Source of the DNA: Moritella marina ATCC 15381 | Lineage (GTDB): Bacteria; Pseudomonadota; Gammaproteobacteria; Enterobacterales; Moritellaceae | Reading direction: 5' to 3' | DNA length: 64,000 nucleotides | Assembly (NCBI RefSeq): GCF_008931805.1 | Contig: NZ_CP044399.1 | Coordinates: forward strand, 4,141,370 to 4,205,369 | Shown here: positions 13,416 to 23,595 of the stretch, piece by piece | Layout of the letters: each line of letters opens with the position of its first letter | Numbering within the stretch: position 1 is the stretch's first letter | Translations under genes and position numbers: made by a program | The notes under the pieces: generated by a model | The model's database searches: none | What the model was told of the DNA's origin: nothing | The model's input: only the letters and a program-made list of their open reading frames with translations

Positions 13416-14173
13416 TGATCCCACCTCCTACTGCTATTCCTAACACATTAAATCCGACGACTGCTGCGGTAGAACGTGATGCTGAAAAGCGTGAGATCAC
13501 GCCAGCGGTGACGCCTGATAGTGCATCTGCTTCAACGAATGATAGTACGGCAGAAAAAGATCTTATTCATTACAGTTCGAAGAAAAAACCGAAGAAAAAC
13601 GACCCCGACCGTAAGAAAAAATCGCCTCGAGATCCATCGCTATTTACTGATAATGAAGAGAGTACCACAGTCGTGATCGACCATATTGTCGATGAAGATG
13701 ATCGTAATCATACAGCATTTCAACGTTCTATATTATCTATTGATATGGAGCAGCCTCCGGAAACGATGATTGCCGAACTGTTGTTATTGCGCCAGGCGAT
13801 CTTAGCTAAAGCAACGCTCGATATTGATGATCGTGGGCAACTTGGCGAGATTAACTATACGATTAAAACCGCACTGGCGGATCTATTACGCTTAAAGCAA
13901 CTTGATGAAGTGAAAGTATTAGCCGCGCAACTGCCTAGTGCCACAGGTGTATTGAAAGGTGATAATATCCATTCCCATGTTGTTTCGCTCGATGATCTTT
14001 TTGCTTCTACTGTTGATGATGCGGCTATTTTAAGTAATGGCTCTGCTCACATTTCGGATCATGATTCGGTAGCCGTCTCGGCAAAATCCAAGTTAGCTGG
14101 CGCTGTTGTCGGTTATTTTTATGGTGAAAATATCGAGCCGCATCCTCCTTCACAAATCGATCATAAGGAATGA
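13406..14173 (+). CDS. Hypothetical protein, disordered N-terminal half
   Basis: 255 residues, family not recognised. The first ~90 residues are low-complexity: Pro/Thr/Ala-rich, then a strongly basic Lys-rich patch (KKKPKKNDPDRKKK at about 59-72). A central part from about 95 to 190 is predicted helical, with ETMIAELLLLRQAILAKATLDID and a repeat-poor Leu/Ala-rich stretch. The C terminus is polar, without a signal peptide or membrane segment. It follows the 38-codon leader ORF and precedes the DUF4202 gene. It looks cytoplasmic; function unknown. Confidence 0.7.
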   Translation: MALVIPPPTAIPNTLNPTTAAVERDAEKREITPAVTPDSASASTNDSTAEKDLIHYSSKKKPKKNDPDRKKKSPRDPSLFTDNEESTTVVIDHIVDEDDRNHTAFQRSILSIDMEQPPETMIAELLLLRQAILAKATLDIDDRGQLGEINYTIKTALADLLRLKQLDEVKVLAAQLPSATGVLKGDNIHSHVVSLDDLFASTVDDAAILSNGSAHISDHDSVAVSAKSKLAGAVVGYFYGENIEPHPPSQIDHKE

Positions 14174-14270
14174 TGTGTTCTTTATTGCTTATTTTCCGAT
14201 ACTTTAGCAGTAACTCCAGCTTTGCTTTGCTAGTATAGGTAAAAATAACCATACTGATAACGAGGATGTC

Positions 14271-14855
14271 ATGTCAGAGCAACGGATAGAGCAAGCAATA
14301 GAATTAATCGATCAAATAAATCAGCGTGACCCAGTCACTGAACTCGTTGATGGTGTAGCCCAACCAAAAGAATGGCTCTATGGCATTCGTATGAGTGAGT
14401 GTCTGGCTGAATTTATGCCTGACGCGTCTACAGCGCTGCAAATCGCTGCTCGTGCCCAACATATTAAACGTTGGAGTATTCCACGTAGCGATCATCCTAT
14501 GGGCCGTGAAGGTTATTATAAATGGCGACAGTCTCTTGGTCGCTTACATGCCGAAGAAGCGATGGCGATAGCAGTACAAGTCGGTTGTAGCGAAGACGAA
14601 GTTCAAGCTATTGGCCGGATGTTACGCAAAGAAAAAATTAAGCGTGACCCACAAGTTCAAGCACTTGAAGATGTCATTTGTTTAGTATTCTTAAAACATT
14701 ATTTTAGTGCATTTGCAGAAAAACATACGCCAGAAAAACTGATTGTGATAGTGCAAAAGACGTGGGCTAAAATGTCTGAACAAGGTCATGAAGCGGCATT
14801 GAAATTACCGTTTACACCCGATCAACAAGCTTTATTAGCGAAAGCGCTGAGTTAA
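14271..14855 (+). CDS. DUF4202 domain-containing protein
   Basis: A 194-residue soluble protein that matches the DUF4202 family over its whole length. The hallmark segment ARAQHIKRWSIPRSDHPMGREGYYKWR starts near residue 62, and a second conserved patch is ALEDVICLVFLKHYF near 124. The conserved His/Arg/Asp residues suggest an HD-like helical fold, but no activity is assigned to the family. It has a promoter region of about 100 bases upstream and is probably transcribed alone or with the preceding gene. Confidence 0.8.
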   Translation: MSEQRIEQAIELIDQINQRDPVTELVDGVAQPKEWLYGIRMSECLAEFMPDASTALQIAARAQHIKRWSIPRSDHPMGREGYYKWRQSLGRLHAEEAMAIAVQVGCSEDEVQAIGRMLRKEKIKRDPQVQALEDVICLVFLKHYFSAFAEKHTPEKLIVIVQKTWAKMSEQGHEAALKLPFTPDQQALLAKALS

Positions 14856-14889
14856 TTATTATCGGTATGACTGTTTTATTAAGTCATCA

Positions 14890-14927
14890 CTAATTCACTG
14901 TCAATATAATGTGTGCCAGTGAATTAG
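14890..14927. repeat. Perfect 11-bp inverted repeat with 16-base loop
   Basis: CTAATTCACTG at 14890-14900 is followed after 16 bases by its exact complement CAGTGAATTAG at 14917-14927. There is no T-run after it, so a plain Rho-independent terminator is doubtful. It lies between the DUF4202 gene and yhgN and could be an operator or an RNA hairpin at the end of the upstream transcript. Confidence 0.5.
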
Positions 14928-15152
14928 GTTACCTTCTTCTTTCACTTCTTCCTTTCCTGTATTGACTGCAATTTTATCCTCGTTTTTTACCTTATCACTG
15001 TTGTTTTATTAGGTTTAGTGTATATGACTATAATTAGGCTTTTCTTTCTGTGCTTTTGACTCTCATTAAAGCCTTTATATATGTCATTGCTCTGGTATAT
15101 TGAGTGCAGTAGTTACAGTTGGTTAATTGCATGATTTAGGGAGTTTAAGTTA

Positions 15153-15752
15153 ATGGAAATGGAAATAATCTCGGCAGCGGTGATGCTTTTTTTGATCATG
15201 GATCCGCTAGGTAACCTGCCTATATTTTTGTCTATCTTAAAACATATTGATAAAAAACGTCGACGTGCGGTGATGATCCGCGAGTTGTTAATTGCACTTT
15301 TTGTGATGCTGTTATTCTTATTCTTAGGTGAAAAGATCCTGGGATTCTTAAGTTTAAAACAAGAAGCTGTGCGGATCGCTGGTGGTATTATTTTATTCTT
15401 GATCGCAATTAAGATGATCTTTCCAAGTGAAGGTGGGCTAACTGGCCTTGCAGCAGGTGAAGAACCTTTCATTGTCCCTATGGCGATCCCTTTGCTCGCA
15501 GGTCCCTCTATACTTGCGGCACTCTTGCTATTAGCCCATCAAGATCCGGATAAAATGTTTGAATGGTCTGCCGCGTTAATTATTGCGTGGGGGTTGAGCG
15601 CATTTATTTTAATGTTTTATGAAGGCTTTAATCGTATTCTTGGTGAAAAGGGTTTAGCGGCTGTAGAGCGTTTGATGGGTATGCTGTTAGTGATGATATC
15701 AGTACAGATGCTACTTGACGGTATTGCTGATTATATCGCGACGGTAAGCTGA
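15153..15752 (+). CDS. yhgN: MarC family integral membrane protein (YhgN-like)
   Basis: 199 residues with six hydrophobic segments, the MarC/UPF0056 layout. The N terminus reads AVMLFLIMDPLGNLPIF, which carries the conserved DPxGNxP motif, and a second conserved loop is FIVPMAIPLLAGPS. The length and sequence fit the E. coli YhgN/SnatA branch. MarC proteins are inner-membrane proteins proposed to export small amino acids in some lineages; the substrate here is not known. A possible TTGACT box at 15056 lies upstream. Confidence 0.85.
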   Translation: MEMEIISAAVMLFLIMDPLGNLPIFLSILKHIDKKRRRAVMIRELLIALFVMLLFLFLGEKILGFLSLKQEAVRIAGGIILFLIAIKMIFPSEGGLTGLAAGEEPFIVPMAIPLLAGPSILAALLLLAHQDPDKMFEWSAALIIAWGLSAFILMFYEGFNRILGEKGLAAVERLMGMLLVMISVQMLLDGIADYIATVS

Positions 15753-15944
15753 TAAATCACGACGATTTGTTGCTTATTTGTAAACAAAACTTTGCTTTAT
15801 TGTTTGCAATATGCCGTCGCAATGGTAAATTAATCTATCTTAATACTTAAGTAAGCTTACAGATAGTTTAGAGCGTCGCATGCGAGTAGCCCGTTTTAAT
15901 ATGCTGCTTCTGCTCGACGCTCTCATAAATGACAAGGAAAATGA

Positions 15945-17063
15945 ATGAGCATTACCTCTTTTTATCCCCCGCAACGTACGTTGATGGGCCCTGGTCCTTC
16001 AGATGTTTACCCTAATGTACTGCAGGCGTTAAGTCGCCCAACTGTTGGTCACCTTGATCCCACATTTGTACAGATGATGGATGAAGTCAAAGAATTACTG
16101 CAATATGCGTTTCAAACTAAAAACCCTTGTACGATGGCGGTGTCTGCGCCGGGTTCTGCAGGTATGGAAACATGCTTTGTGAATTTAATTGAGCCAGGCG
16201 ATAAAGTGATTGTTTGTATCAATGGTGTGTTTGGCAACCGTATGGCTGAAAACGTCACACGTTCTGGTGGTGTTTTGGTTAAAGTGGAAGATGAATGGGG
16301 CAAACCTGTTGATCCACAAAAACTTGAAGTCGCATTAGCTGCACATCCTGATGCGAAGATTGTCGCTTTTGTTCATGCAGAAACATCAACTGGTGCATTG
16401 TCTGATGCGAAAACACTGTGCGCACTAGCAAAAGAGCACGGCTGTTTATCTATTGTCGATGCCGTAACATCACTGGGTGGTGTGCCACTGTATGTCGATG
16501 ACTGGGGTATTGATGCGATTTATTCTGGTACGCAAAAATGTTTATCGTGTGTACCTGGTATCTCACCAGTGAGCTTCAGTGCTGCAGCGGTTGAAAAAAT
16601 TCAAAATCGTACTGTGCCTGTGCAAAGTTGGTTCTTAGATCAAACACTCGTGATGAGTTATTGGTCTGGTGAAGGTAAACGTACTTATCACCATACAGCA
16701 CCTGTGAATACGTTATATGCATTACATGAATCGTTAGTGCAATTACAAACTGAAGGCCTAGAGAACGCATGGGCGCGTCATGCGGAGCAACATTTAGCAT
16801 TGCGTGCAGGTTTGGAAAAACTGGGTATTGAGTTTATCGTTGATGAATCATGCCGTTTACCACAGCTCAATACCGTTGTTATTCCTGCAGGTGTTGATGA
16901 TGCAGCGGTACGTAATCAGTTATTACAAACGTATAATCTTGAGATTGGCGCTGGACTAGGTGCTTTTGCTGGTAAAGCATGGCGTATTGGTTTGATGGGT
17001 TATGCTGCACGTCCTGCTAACGTTGCTTTGTGTTTACGTGCGTTAGAAGAAACATTGAATTAA
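15945..17063 (+). CDS. Class V aminotransferase (alanine/serine-glyoxylate type)
   Basis: 372 residues of the PLP-dependent AGXT/SGAT family. The N-terminal GPGPSDVYPNVLQAL motif, the aspartate in SIVDAVTSLGG (about residue 169) and the Schiff-base lysine in YSGTQKCLSCVPG (about residue 195) are all present. The family transfers the amino group of alanine or serine to glyoxylate or pyruvate; which pair is used here cannot be read from sequence. It is a single gene with a clear Shine-Dalgarno (AAGGAAAATGA) and a strong terminator downstream. Confidence 0.9.
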   Translation: MSITSFYPPQRTLMGPGPSDVYPNVLQALSRPTVGHLDPTFVQMMDEVKELLQYAFQTKNPCTMAVSAPGSAGMETCFVNLIEPGDKVIVCINGVFGNRMAENVTRSGGVLVKVEDEWGKPVDPQKLEVALAAHPDAKIVAFVHAETSTGALSDAKTLCALAKEHGCLSIVDAVTSLGGVPLYVDDWGIDAIYSGTQKCLSCVPGISPVSFSAAAVEKIQNRTVPVQSWFLDQTLVMSYWSGEGKRTYHHTAPVNTLYALHESLVQLQTEGLENAWARHAEQHLALRAGLEKLGIEFIVDESCRLPQLNTVVIPAGVDDAAVRNQLLQTYNLEIGAGLGAFAGKAWRIGLMGYAARPANVALCLRALEETLN

Positions 17064-17093
17064 TACAAGCGTTAAACTAATGTCCTGATATGT

Positions 17094-17131
17094 AAAAGCG
17101 CTAGTCATTCATAATGACTAGCGCTTTTTTA
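17094..17131 (+). terminator. Rho-independent terminator after the aminotransferase gene
   Basis: A long perfect stem, AAAGCGCTAGTCATT/AATGACTAGCGCTTT, with a three-base loop and a following T-run. It separates the rightward aminotransferase gene from the leftward pglL-uvrA unit. Confidence 0.93.
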
Positions 17132-17189
17132 GTTTTAATTTTATTTAATCTTAGTTAATGTCTTCGCCTTGGCTAATTAACCTTGCCTA

Positions 17190-18896
17190 TTAAGGCTGGG
17201 TGTTATCAGCTTGACTTGCTGCAAAGCGTTGGACCAATTTATTACGTGGGTAAAGTAACGCGGTGCGTTGCAATAAGACCTTTGCCTCTGCATTTTTTCC
17301 AAGCTTGGTTAATACCCGCACCCAGTTAATATAGATATTTGCTCTTGGTGTTTGCTGGCTGATCTCTGCCGCCCAATCGATATAGTTATTTAACTCTGCA
17401 ATGTCATTATTGTACATGGCAATTTGTAAACGATACATCATGGCATTGAATTCTAATCGAGTGATCCAAGCAACTGGGTTAACGACTTTTGTCAGAGGGG
17501 TGATATCACTGCGATCACTACGCTCATATTGCGTCAGCAGCTTATTGGTATGTAACGTGGTGACCATGAATACACTTGTTACCAGCGGGATCAATAAGGC
17601 TAAAGTACGTAATAGAAAGGTGTAATTAAACGCGATACTTTTGGTGTTGCCATAACGACTGGCGATATACCAAACCAAGGTTAAAAAGACCAGCCAATGG
17701 ACGACGGCATGATAAAACGGGTATTCTGTTTGGCTGTGTAAAACCAGTGGGAAGACCAGCCCTAATAATGCCAAAGCTTGCCAAACTGGTTGCTTGACGA
17801 TAATACGTAAGAAACCGATCACTAATAAGGCGATACCAGCTAAGGCGACAAGCCCACCTTCAATACCCCAATAGATGAGCTCATTGTGCGGATGATCGAG
17901 GTTTTCTGGAGAGCCGGGTAAAGCTAAACCTTGACTTAATGCTTCGCTATAGGAATTGAGGTAAGCGACTTCAAAACTACCGTAGCCCCAACCTAATAAT
18001 GGCTTTTCCAACCACATATTAAAACCATGCAGATAGATAGGTACACGAGCACCTGGGTCGGTTAATGCGGCGGCTGAACGTGCCACTTTATCTGCCGTTT
18101 CCAGTGAATAAGCACCAATTACAGCGGCGATAACTAAACACGCTAACCAAATAAATAGCTTCTTTGATTGGTCTGATTCACGTAATTGCAGCCATGCCCA
18201 AGGCAACATAAGCAGGGGCGCAATGAATAATGATAAATAACCAGTGCGCGATTGCAGTAATACCACGGGAATGACTGCCATAAAGGTGGTGACGTAACAA
18301 AATAACCGTTTACTTTTTTCATCTAACTTGGTCTGTGTTAGCAGGTATAAAGCCAATGCAATACCGGTGGTTAAAAATGATGCCGATACATTTGGTTGTT
18401 GAAAAATACCGTACGGGCGATTGGCGATTTTTTGATAACCGACGGTATTATTGACGGGTAACAGATAATACTGCACCAGACTAAACAGTGCTTCGACAAA
18501 GACTGCACCTAAGATGAGATACAGTAGCGTCAGGCGTTGTTGTTGATTAAGCTGCAATTGTTGCAAGGCAATAAAAAACAGTAAGCCGCCGATTAAAGCG
18601 AATAATCGCGTATAGCTAAGCCCTGCGACGATGGGGTCTGCATATAATACCGGTATTAACATCACGATCGTGGCGGCAATAAACATCAGACTCATTCGGG
18701 AGTAAACCAATTTGGCTTGTGATGTCGATTGCCACAGACCGATGCCGATTAGGGTGGAAATAAACATCCAACCAATGGCATTAAACGGTAAATGTAGACC
18801 TGAGCCGCCACCATTATGTTGAAAATAATGCATCCCGATCAACATATAGGCGGCAAACGTAATGAAAAATCCTTTTTTCAATGTAGTTAAGTTCAT
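17190..18896 (-). CDS. pglL: PglL-type O-oligosaccharyltransferase (Wzy_C family)
   Basis: A 568-residue polytopic membrane protein with about 11-12 membrane segments and a large periplasmic loop containing the conserved Wzy/WaaL/PglL segment around DHPHNELIYWGIEGG (near residue 335). The C-terminal ~130 residues form the soluble domain typical of PglL/PilO-type pilin glycosyltransferases. These enzymes move lipid-linked glycans onto serine or threonine of pilins. In V. cholerae the characterised PglL lies beside uvrA just upstream of the msh locus, as here, so the same role is likely. An O-antigen ligase function is the main alternative. Confidence 0.85.
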   Translation of the reverse strand: MNLTTLKKGFFITFAAYMLIGMHYFQHNGGGSGLHLPFNAIGWMFISTLIGIGLWQSTSQAKLVYSRMSLMFIAATIVMLIPVLYADPIVAGLSYTRLFALIGGLLFFIALQQLQLNQQQRLTLLYLILGAVFVEALFSLVQYYLLPVNNTVGYQKIANRPYGIFQQPNVSASFLTTGIALALYLLTQTKLDEKSKRLFCYVTTFMAVIPVVLLQSRTGYLSLFIAPLLMLPWAWLQLRESDQSKKLFIWLACLVIAAVIGAYSLETADKVARSAAALTDPGARVPIYLHGFNMWLEKPLLGWGYGSFEVAYLNSYSEALSQGLALPGSPENLDHPHNELIYWGIEGGLVALAGIALLVIGFLRIIVKQPVWQALALLGLVFPLVLHSQTEYPFYHAVVHWLVFLTLVWYIASRYGNTKSIAFNYTFLLRTLALLIPLVTSVFMVTTLHTNKLLTQYERSDRSDITPLTKVVNPVAWITRLEFNAMMYRLQIAMYNNDIAELNNYIDWAAEISQQTPRANIYINWVRVLTKLGKNAEAKVLLQRTALLYPRNKLVQRFAASQADNTQP

Positions 18897-18897
18897 G

Positions 18898-21756
18898 TTA
18901 TGACTCTTGGTTATCCAGTTGTAATTGTCTTGCGCGCGCTAACATAGGTTTTAGAAAGCGAGCGGTATGGCTATCTGGGTGTTCAGATACGGTTTCTGGT
19001 GTACCTGCAACCAGTATTTCACCGCCGCCGCTACCACCTTCCGGACCAAGATCGATAACCCAGTCTGCGGTTTTAACTACATCGAGGTTATGCTCAATAA
19101 TAACGATGGTATTACCATGATCGCGTAGACGATGTAATACTTTCATGAGTAACTTAATATCATGAAAATGCAGACCTGTCGTCGGTTCGTCCAAGATATA
19201 CAGGGTTTGGCCGGTATCGCGTTTGGATAACTCTTTCGCCAGTTTTACCCGTTGTGCTTCACCACCAGACAAGGTCGTCGCCGATTGACCCAAGCGTATA
19301 TAAGATAAACCAACATCCATTAAGGTTTGTAATTTACGCGCAATAGGCGGGATTGGTGCAAAGAAGGTATTCGCTTCTTCAACTGTCATATCCAATACTT
19401 CGTGAATGTTTTTACCTTTGTAACGCACTTCTAATGTTTCACGATTATAGCGTTGGCTCTTACAGCTATCACAAGGTACATAAACATCCGGTAAGAAATG
19501 CATTTCTACTTTGATTAAACCATCACCTTGGCAGGCTTCACAGCGACCGCCTTTGACGTTAAAGCTAAAGCGACCAGGTTTATAACCACGCGAACGGGAT
19601 TCTTGCGTACCAGCGAAAATTTCACGAATCGCAGTGAAGATCCCTGTATAGGTCGCGGGGTTAGAGCGTGGCGTACGACCAATCGGACTTTGATCAATAT
19701 CGACTACCTTGTCGAGCTGATCGAGTCCTTCGATTGAGATATAAGGTGCGGGTGTCGTTACTGTCGCGCCATTTAATTCAATATGGGCGATCTTAAAGAA
19801 AGTATCATTGATCAGAGTTGATTTACCTGAACCTGATACACCTGTTACACAGGTCATCACACCAACGGGTACCGAAAGATCGACGTTTTTAAGGTTGTTA
19901 CCGGTTGCGCCTTTAAGGTGAACCCATTTATCGGTTAATGGCGTGCGTTGCGCTGGGATCCCAATGGCTTTACGACCACTGAGGTAATCTGCCGTCAGTG
20001 ATTTTTTACTTTTTAAGATGTCATCAACATTGCCTTGTGCCACGATCTCACCACCATGTACGCCAGCACCAGGACCTATGTCCAGGACGTAATCAGCCGC
20101 GCGGATCGCATCTTCATCGTGTTCAACAACAATCACGGTATTACCCAGATCACGCAAGTGGATCAGGGTTTGTAGCAAGCGTTCATTATCGCGTTGGTGT
20201 AAGCCGATCGATGGTTCGTCAAGTACGTACATCACGCCAACCAGACCTGCACCGATTTGACTTGCTAGGCGGATCCTTTGTGCTTCACCGCCTGATAAGG
20301 TATCTGCGCTACGCTCTAGGCTTAAATAATTAAGTCCGACATTGACTAAGAAGCCCAGGCGGTCGCCAATTTCTTTAAGGATCTTTTCGGCTATCTGACC
20401 TTTTTGACCAGGCAGTTCCATCCCCGCAAAGAAATCAAATGCTTCACCTATTGCCATTTTAGATACTTCTGGCAATGTGGTTTCTTGGATATACACGTGA
20501 CGCGCTTCTTGGCGTAAACGCGAGCCTGAACATGTTTCACAAGATTTAGTGGTTAAATATTTACCTAGTTCTTCACGTACCGCATTAGATTCTGTTTCTT
20601 TATAGCGGCGTTGCATGTTCGGAATGATGCCTTCGAAAGCGTGGTGGCGAATGACGATATCGCCGCGATCATTGACATAGTTAAATTCAATTTCTTGCTC
20701 GCCACTGCCTTGCAGGATGTAATTTTGTATATCATCGCTGAGCGAGTTAAATGGCTTGGTGAGATCAAACTTATAATGCTTGGCTAATGACGTTAGCATT
20801 TGGAAGTAATAAAAATTGCGCTTATCCCAACCGCGGATCGCGCCGCCTGATAGACTCAAGTCGGCATTGATAATAATGCGGTCGTGATCAAAGTATTGCT
20901 GTACGCCGAGACCATCACAGGTATGGCAAGCACCGGCAGGATTGTTAAACGAGAACACCCTTGGTTCAAGCTCAGCCATGCTATAACCACATTGCGGGCA
21001 AGCAAAATTAGCCGAAAATACGATAGGATCCGCATCGCTATCATCCATGTCGGCAATATAAGCGGTGCCGCCAGACATGTTGAGTGCGGTTTCAAACGAT
21101 TCCGCTAGACGTAATTGCAGATCATCTCGGACTTTAAATCGGTCGATCACCACTTCAATGGTATGTTTTTTATGGAGATCTAATGCCGGTGGATCGGAAA
21201 GATCACACACTTCACCGTCAATACGGGCTCGAATGTAACCCTGACTGGCTAAGCTTGCGAGTGTTTTAACATGCTCACCTTTACGTTCTTTTACGATCGG
21301 CGCTAATAGCATGAGTTTGCGGCCGGTTTCTAATGCCAACACGTGATCAACCATTTGCGTGATCGTTTGTGCAGCTAAAGGCGCATTATGCGTTGGGCAA
21401 CGTGGTTCACCGACACGCGCGAATAGTAGACGCAGGTAATCGTAGATTTCAGTGATCGTACCAACTGTTGAGCGTGGGTTATGCGATGTTGATTTTTGCT
21501 CGATAGAGATCGCCGGAGACAGCCCTTCGATATGATCGACATCGGGTTTTTCCATTAAGGACAGGAATTGTCTTGCGTAGGCAGAAAGTGATTCCACATA
21601 ACGACGTTGACCTTCTGCATAAAGCGTATCAAATGCTAATGACGACTTGCCAGAACCGGATAACCCTGTGATCACAATTAGCTTATCGCGCGGTAGTTCT
21701 ACATTGATATCTTTAAGGTTATGGGTGCGTGCGCCCCGAACAATGATTTGATCCAT
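18898..21756 (-). CDS. uvrA: Excinuclease ABC subunit A
   Basis: 952 residues, normal length. UvrA scans DNA for bulky damage and loads UvrB in nucleotide excision repair. Both ABC ATPase modules are intact: Walker [10 protein letters not shown] near residue 31 and GVSGSGKST near 640, with signature [12 protein letters not shown] and [12 protein letters not shown] motifs and CxxC zinc modules. pglL starts one base after its stop. I see no CTGT-N8-ACAG LexA box in the 64 bases upstream, unlike E. coli uvrA; a farther promoter is possible since the gene follows the EPS operon on the same strand. Confidence 0.98.
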   Translation of the reverse strand: MDQIIVRGARTHNLKDINVELPRDKLIVITGLSGSGKSSLAFDTLYAEGQRRYVESLSAYARQFLSLMEKPDVDHIEGLSPAISIEQKSTSHNPRSTVGTITEIYDYLRLLFARVGEPRCPTHNAPLAAQTITQMVDHVLALETGRKLMLLAPIVKERKGEHVKTLASLASQGYIRARIDGEVCDLSDPPALDLHKKHTIEVVIDRFKVRDDLQLRLAESFETALNMSGGTAYIADMDDSDADPIVFSANFACPQCGYSMAELEPRVFSFNNPAGACHTCDGLGVQQYFDHDRIIINADLSLSGGAIRGWDKRNFYYFQMLTSLAKHYKFDLTKPFNSLSDDIQNYILQGSGEQEIEFNYVNDRGDIVIRHHAFEGIIPNMQRRYKETESNAVREELGKYLTTKSCETCSGSRLRQEARHVYIQETTLPEVSKMAIGEAFDFFAGMELPGQKGQIAEKILKEIGDRLGFLVNVGLNYLSLERSADTLSGGEAQRIRLASQIGAGLVGVMYVLDEPSIGLHQRDNERLLQTLIHLRDLGNTVIVVEHDEDAIRAADYVLDIGPGAGVHGGEIVAQGNVDDILKSKKSLTADYLSGRKAIGIPAQRTPLTDKWVHLKGATGNNLKNVDLSVPVGVMTCVTGVSGSGKSTLINDTFFKIAHIELNGATVTTPAPYISIEGLDQLDKVVDIDQSPIGRTPRSNPATYTGIFTAIREIFAGTQESRSRGYKPGRFSFNVKGGRCEACQGDGLIKVEMHFLPDVYVPCDSCKSQRYNRETLEVRYKGKNIHEVLDMTVEEANTFFAPIPPIARKLQTLMDVGLSYIRLGQSATTLSGGEAQRVKLAKELSKRDTGQTLYILDEPTTGLHFHDIKLLMKVLHRLRDHGNTIVIIEHNLDVVKTADWVIDLGPEGGSGGGEILVAGTPETVSEHPDSHTARFLKPMLARARQLQLDNQES

Positions 21757-21820
21757 ACATAACTCACACTACATAAAATAATCAGTCAGTATCGCATACT
21801 CGCACTTGTTAGGCATTACT

Positions 21821-22351
21821 TTAGAAGAAACTCTCGGCAATATTAAGAATATCGTCGGGAGAGATATGATCATCAATGTTGATGCGTTGTGTTTTGGTGA
21901 GATCGCCATTAGTCGAGCGCATGATGGATTTTTTTGCCGCGCGTTCGGTAAATCCGCCTGCGAGTGCAATGGCTTTATCAACGGTTAAACCAGGTCTAAA
22001 AGGATATCCTCCCGGCCGCTTTACCTCGCCTTTAATGTAAAATTGACGGAACGTCGCGATACTGACCATCACTTTAGGTGAGATGAGATAAGATCCTTTT
22101 AAACCGCTATATATTTTTTGTTTGATTTCACTTGGCGTTAAACCAACAACGGTTATTTCGCCAAGATAGGGGTAATCAATACTGCCGGAAGAATCAATGA
22201 TGACATTAAAACTCAGATCGGTTTCACCATAGACATCAATCGCGATTTTATCACCAGCGCCGACAGTATAGTTGTGATGCTGCTGGTGCGCTGTTGCTGA
22301 TTGTAATAGTAATGGTAATAAAAATACTAGCCACTGAGTTAAATTAAACAT
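21821..22351 (-). CDS. Wza-like polysaccharide export protein
   Basis: About 176 residues with a signal peptide (MFNLTQWLVFLLPLLLQSATA) followed by the Poly_export domain (YTVGAGDKIAIDVYGETDLSF) and one SLBB domain (GEVKRPGGYPFRPGLTVDKAIALAGGF). It is shorter than E. coli Wza and has no lipobox, resembling the small periplasmic/outer-membrane export proteins of EPS clusters. I chose the ATG at 22351 because AAAGGA lies 7 bases upstream and it gives a clean signal peptide; an in-frame ATG at 22375 would add 8 residues. It is the last gene of a three-gene EPS operon. Confidence 0.88.
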   Translation of the reverse strand: MFNLTQWLVFLLPLLLQSATAHQQHHNYTVGAGDKIAIDVYGETDLSFNVIIDSSGSIDYPYLGEITVVGLTPSEIKQKIYSGLKGSYLISPKVMVSIATFRQFYIKGEVKRPGGYPFRPGLTVDKAIALAGGFTERAAKKSIMRSTNGDLTKTQRINIDDHISPDDILNIAESFF

Positions 22352-22375
22352 GATGCATCCTTTCATATTAGTCAT

Positions 22376-23593
22376 CTAGAAGACAAAATTGCTGGTGAGA
22401 CCGTAGATGTTTTTATCATAAGCGAGTCGCGAATCTGACGATGATTTATTTTGATATTCATAACTCAATCCGAATGTTAACCAGCGGCGAAATTGATAAT
22501 TTAATGCCATATTAAGCTGGTGGCTATCGTCATTACGTTCGCTCTGCTGATATACCTCATCAAGGTGATTATAAGCCAATGAACTGGATAAATTATAACG
22601 CCAGGTGTGTTGCCAGTTGATGGATTGATTATTGGTTTCAATACTATCAGACCCTGTGATTGCGTTGCGTATTTTTTGACTGACGCTGATATTGAATATG
22701 GAATAGGTTTTTGGTGACCAGCGAATACCCATATCCCAACTTGGATTTGCTTGTGTTGTACGGCGATTGTCAGCAAAATTAATTTCTTCATAACCCAATT
22801 TAATCACGCCTTGTGTTTTGCCTGTGATGTCCCAATTAATGCCGCTATAAATAAGAGCGTTAGCATTGTCTTTGTCTTTGCTGTCATTAGTATCTTCATA
22901 ATTAGTGGTGATATGACTCATATCGACTAACAAGTTAACACTGGCGGCAAGGCGATAATAAATGGCAAGGCCGTAATCGTATTCATTGAAATCCGCTGCT
23001 GTTGTGTAATTAAGATTGTCCTCATCGTAGCGCTTATTATTAAATCGGATTCTGGGGGTTAGCGTTACAGTGGAAGATTGACTGCCGTAGCGATAGTTAA
23101 GGTCTATATTTTGAGTGTAAAATACAGCAGGTTCTGCGACTTGTCCGCTACCTTCCGAGATGCCAGTGTTAGGCGCGTCGTGACCTTGCTCAAATTGATA
23201 TAGCAATGCCAATGTGTGTCGACGGTTCACCGCGCGCTTGATGCCAGCTTGTAATTGATGGTCAGTGAAATTACTGCTTTCACTTTCACTGTATAGATTC
23301 TTGTTGGCTGCGTAATTGAGTGTGAATTGGTTATTGTACTTTTGTCCTACAATGCGCAAGGCGGGTATTATTTCAACCAATTTCGAGGCTGTTTTGTTGC
23401 TGCTGACATTGGCTATGTTGTCGTCGTACTTGTAATTTATCGCTAGGCTTGGGGTTATTTCAACGCCTATATCACTAAAATCAGTGAAGTCAGCCAAGCC
23501 GTTCGATTCGATAGGTGAAGTTGCTAATAGCTTGAACGGCACTGAACATAAGATGAGTAATAAATAATGATATTTCAACATAGGTGTACGCAT
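22376..23593 (-). CDS. Outer-membrane beta-barrel protein of the EPS operon
   Basis: 405 residues with an N-terminal signal segment and many alternating amphipathic strands ending in an aromatic residue (final residues SNFVF), the signature of an outer-membrane barrel. The sequence resembles the EPS-associated barrel proteins (TIGR03016-type) that accompany Wza/Wzc-like exporters in marine bacteria. It lies between the Wzc-like kinase (2 bases upstream) and the Wza-like gene, so it is likely an export pore or anchor for the polysaccharide. Family assignment is by pattern, not by search. Confidence 0.75.
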   Translation of the reverse strand: MRTPMLKYHYLLLILCSVPFKLLATSPIESNGLADFTDFSDIGVEITPSLAINYKYDDNIANVSSNKTASKLVEIIPALRIVGQKYNNQFTLNYAANKNLYSESESSNFTDHQLQAGIKRAVNRRHTLALLYQFEQGHDAPNTGISEGSGQVAEPAVFYTQNIDLNYRYGSQSSTVTLTPRIRFNNKRYDEDNLNYTTAADFNEYDYGLAIYYRLAASVNLLVDMSHITTNYEDTNDSKDKDNANALIYSGINWDITGKTQGVIKLGYEEINFADNRRTTQANPSWDMGIRWSPKTYSIFNISVSQKIRNAITGSDSIETNNQSINWQHTWRYNLSSSLAYNHLDEVYQQSERNDDSHQLNMALNYQFRRWLTFGLSYEYQNKSSSDSRLAYDKNIYGLTSNFVF

Positions 23594-23595
23594 TG

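Noticed and set aside
21757-21820. LexA box for uvrA
   Set aside because: No CTGT-N8-ACAG pattern in the short upstream region.
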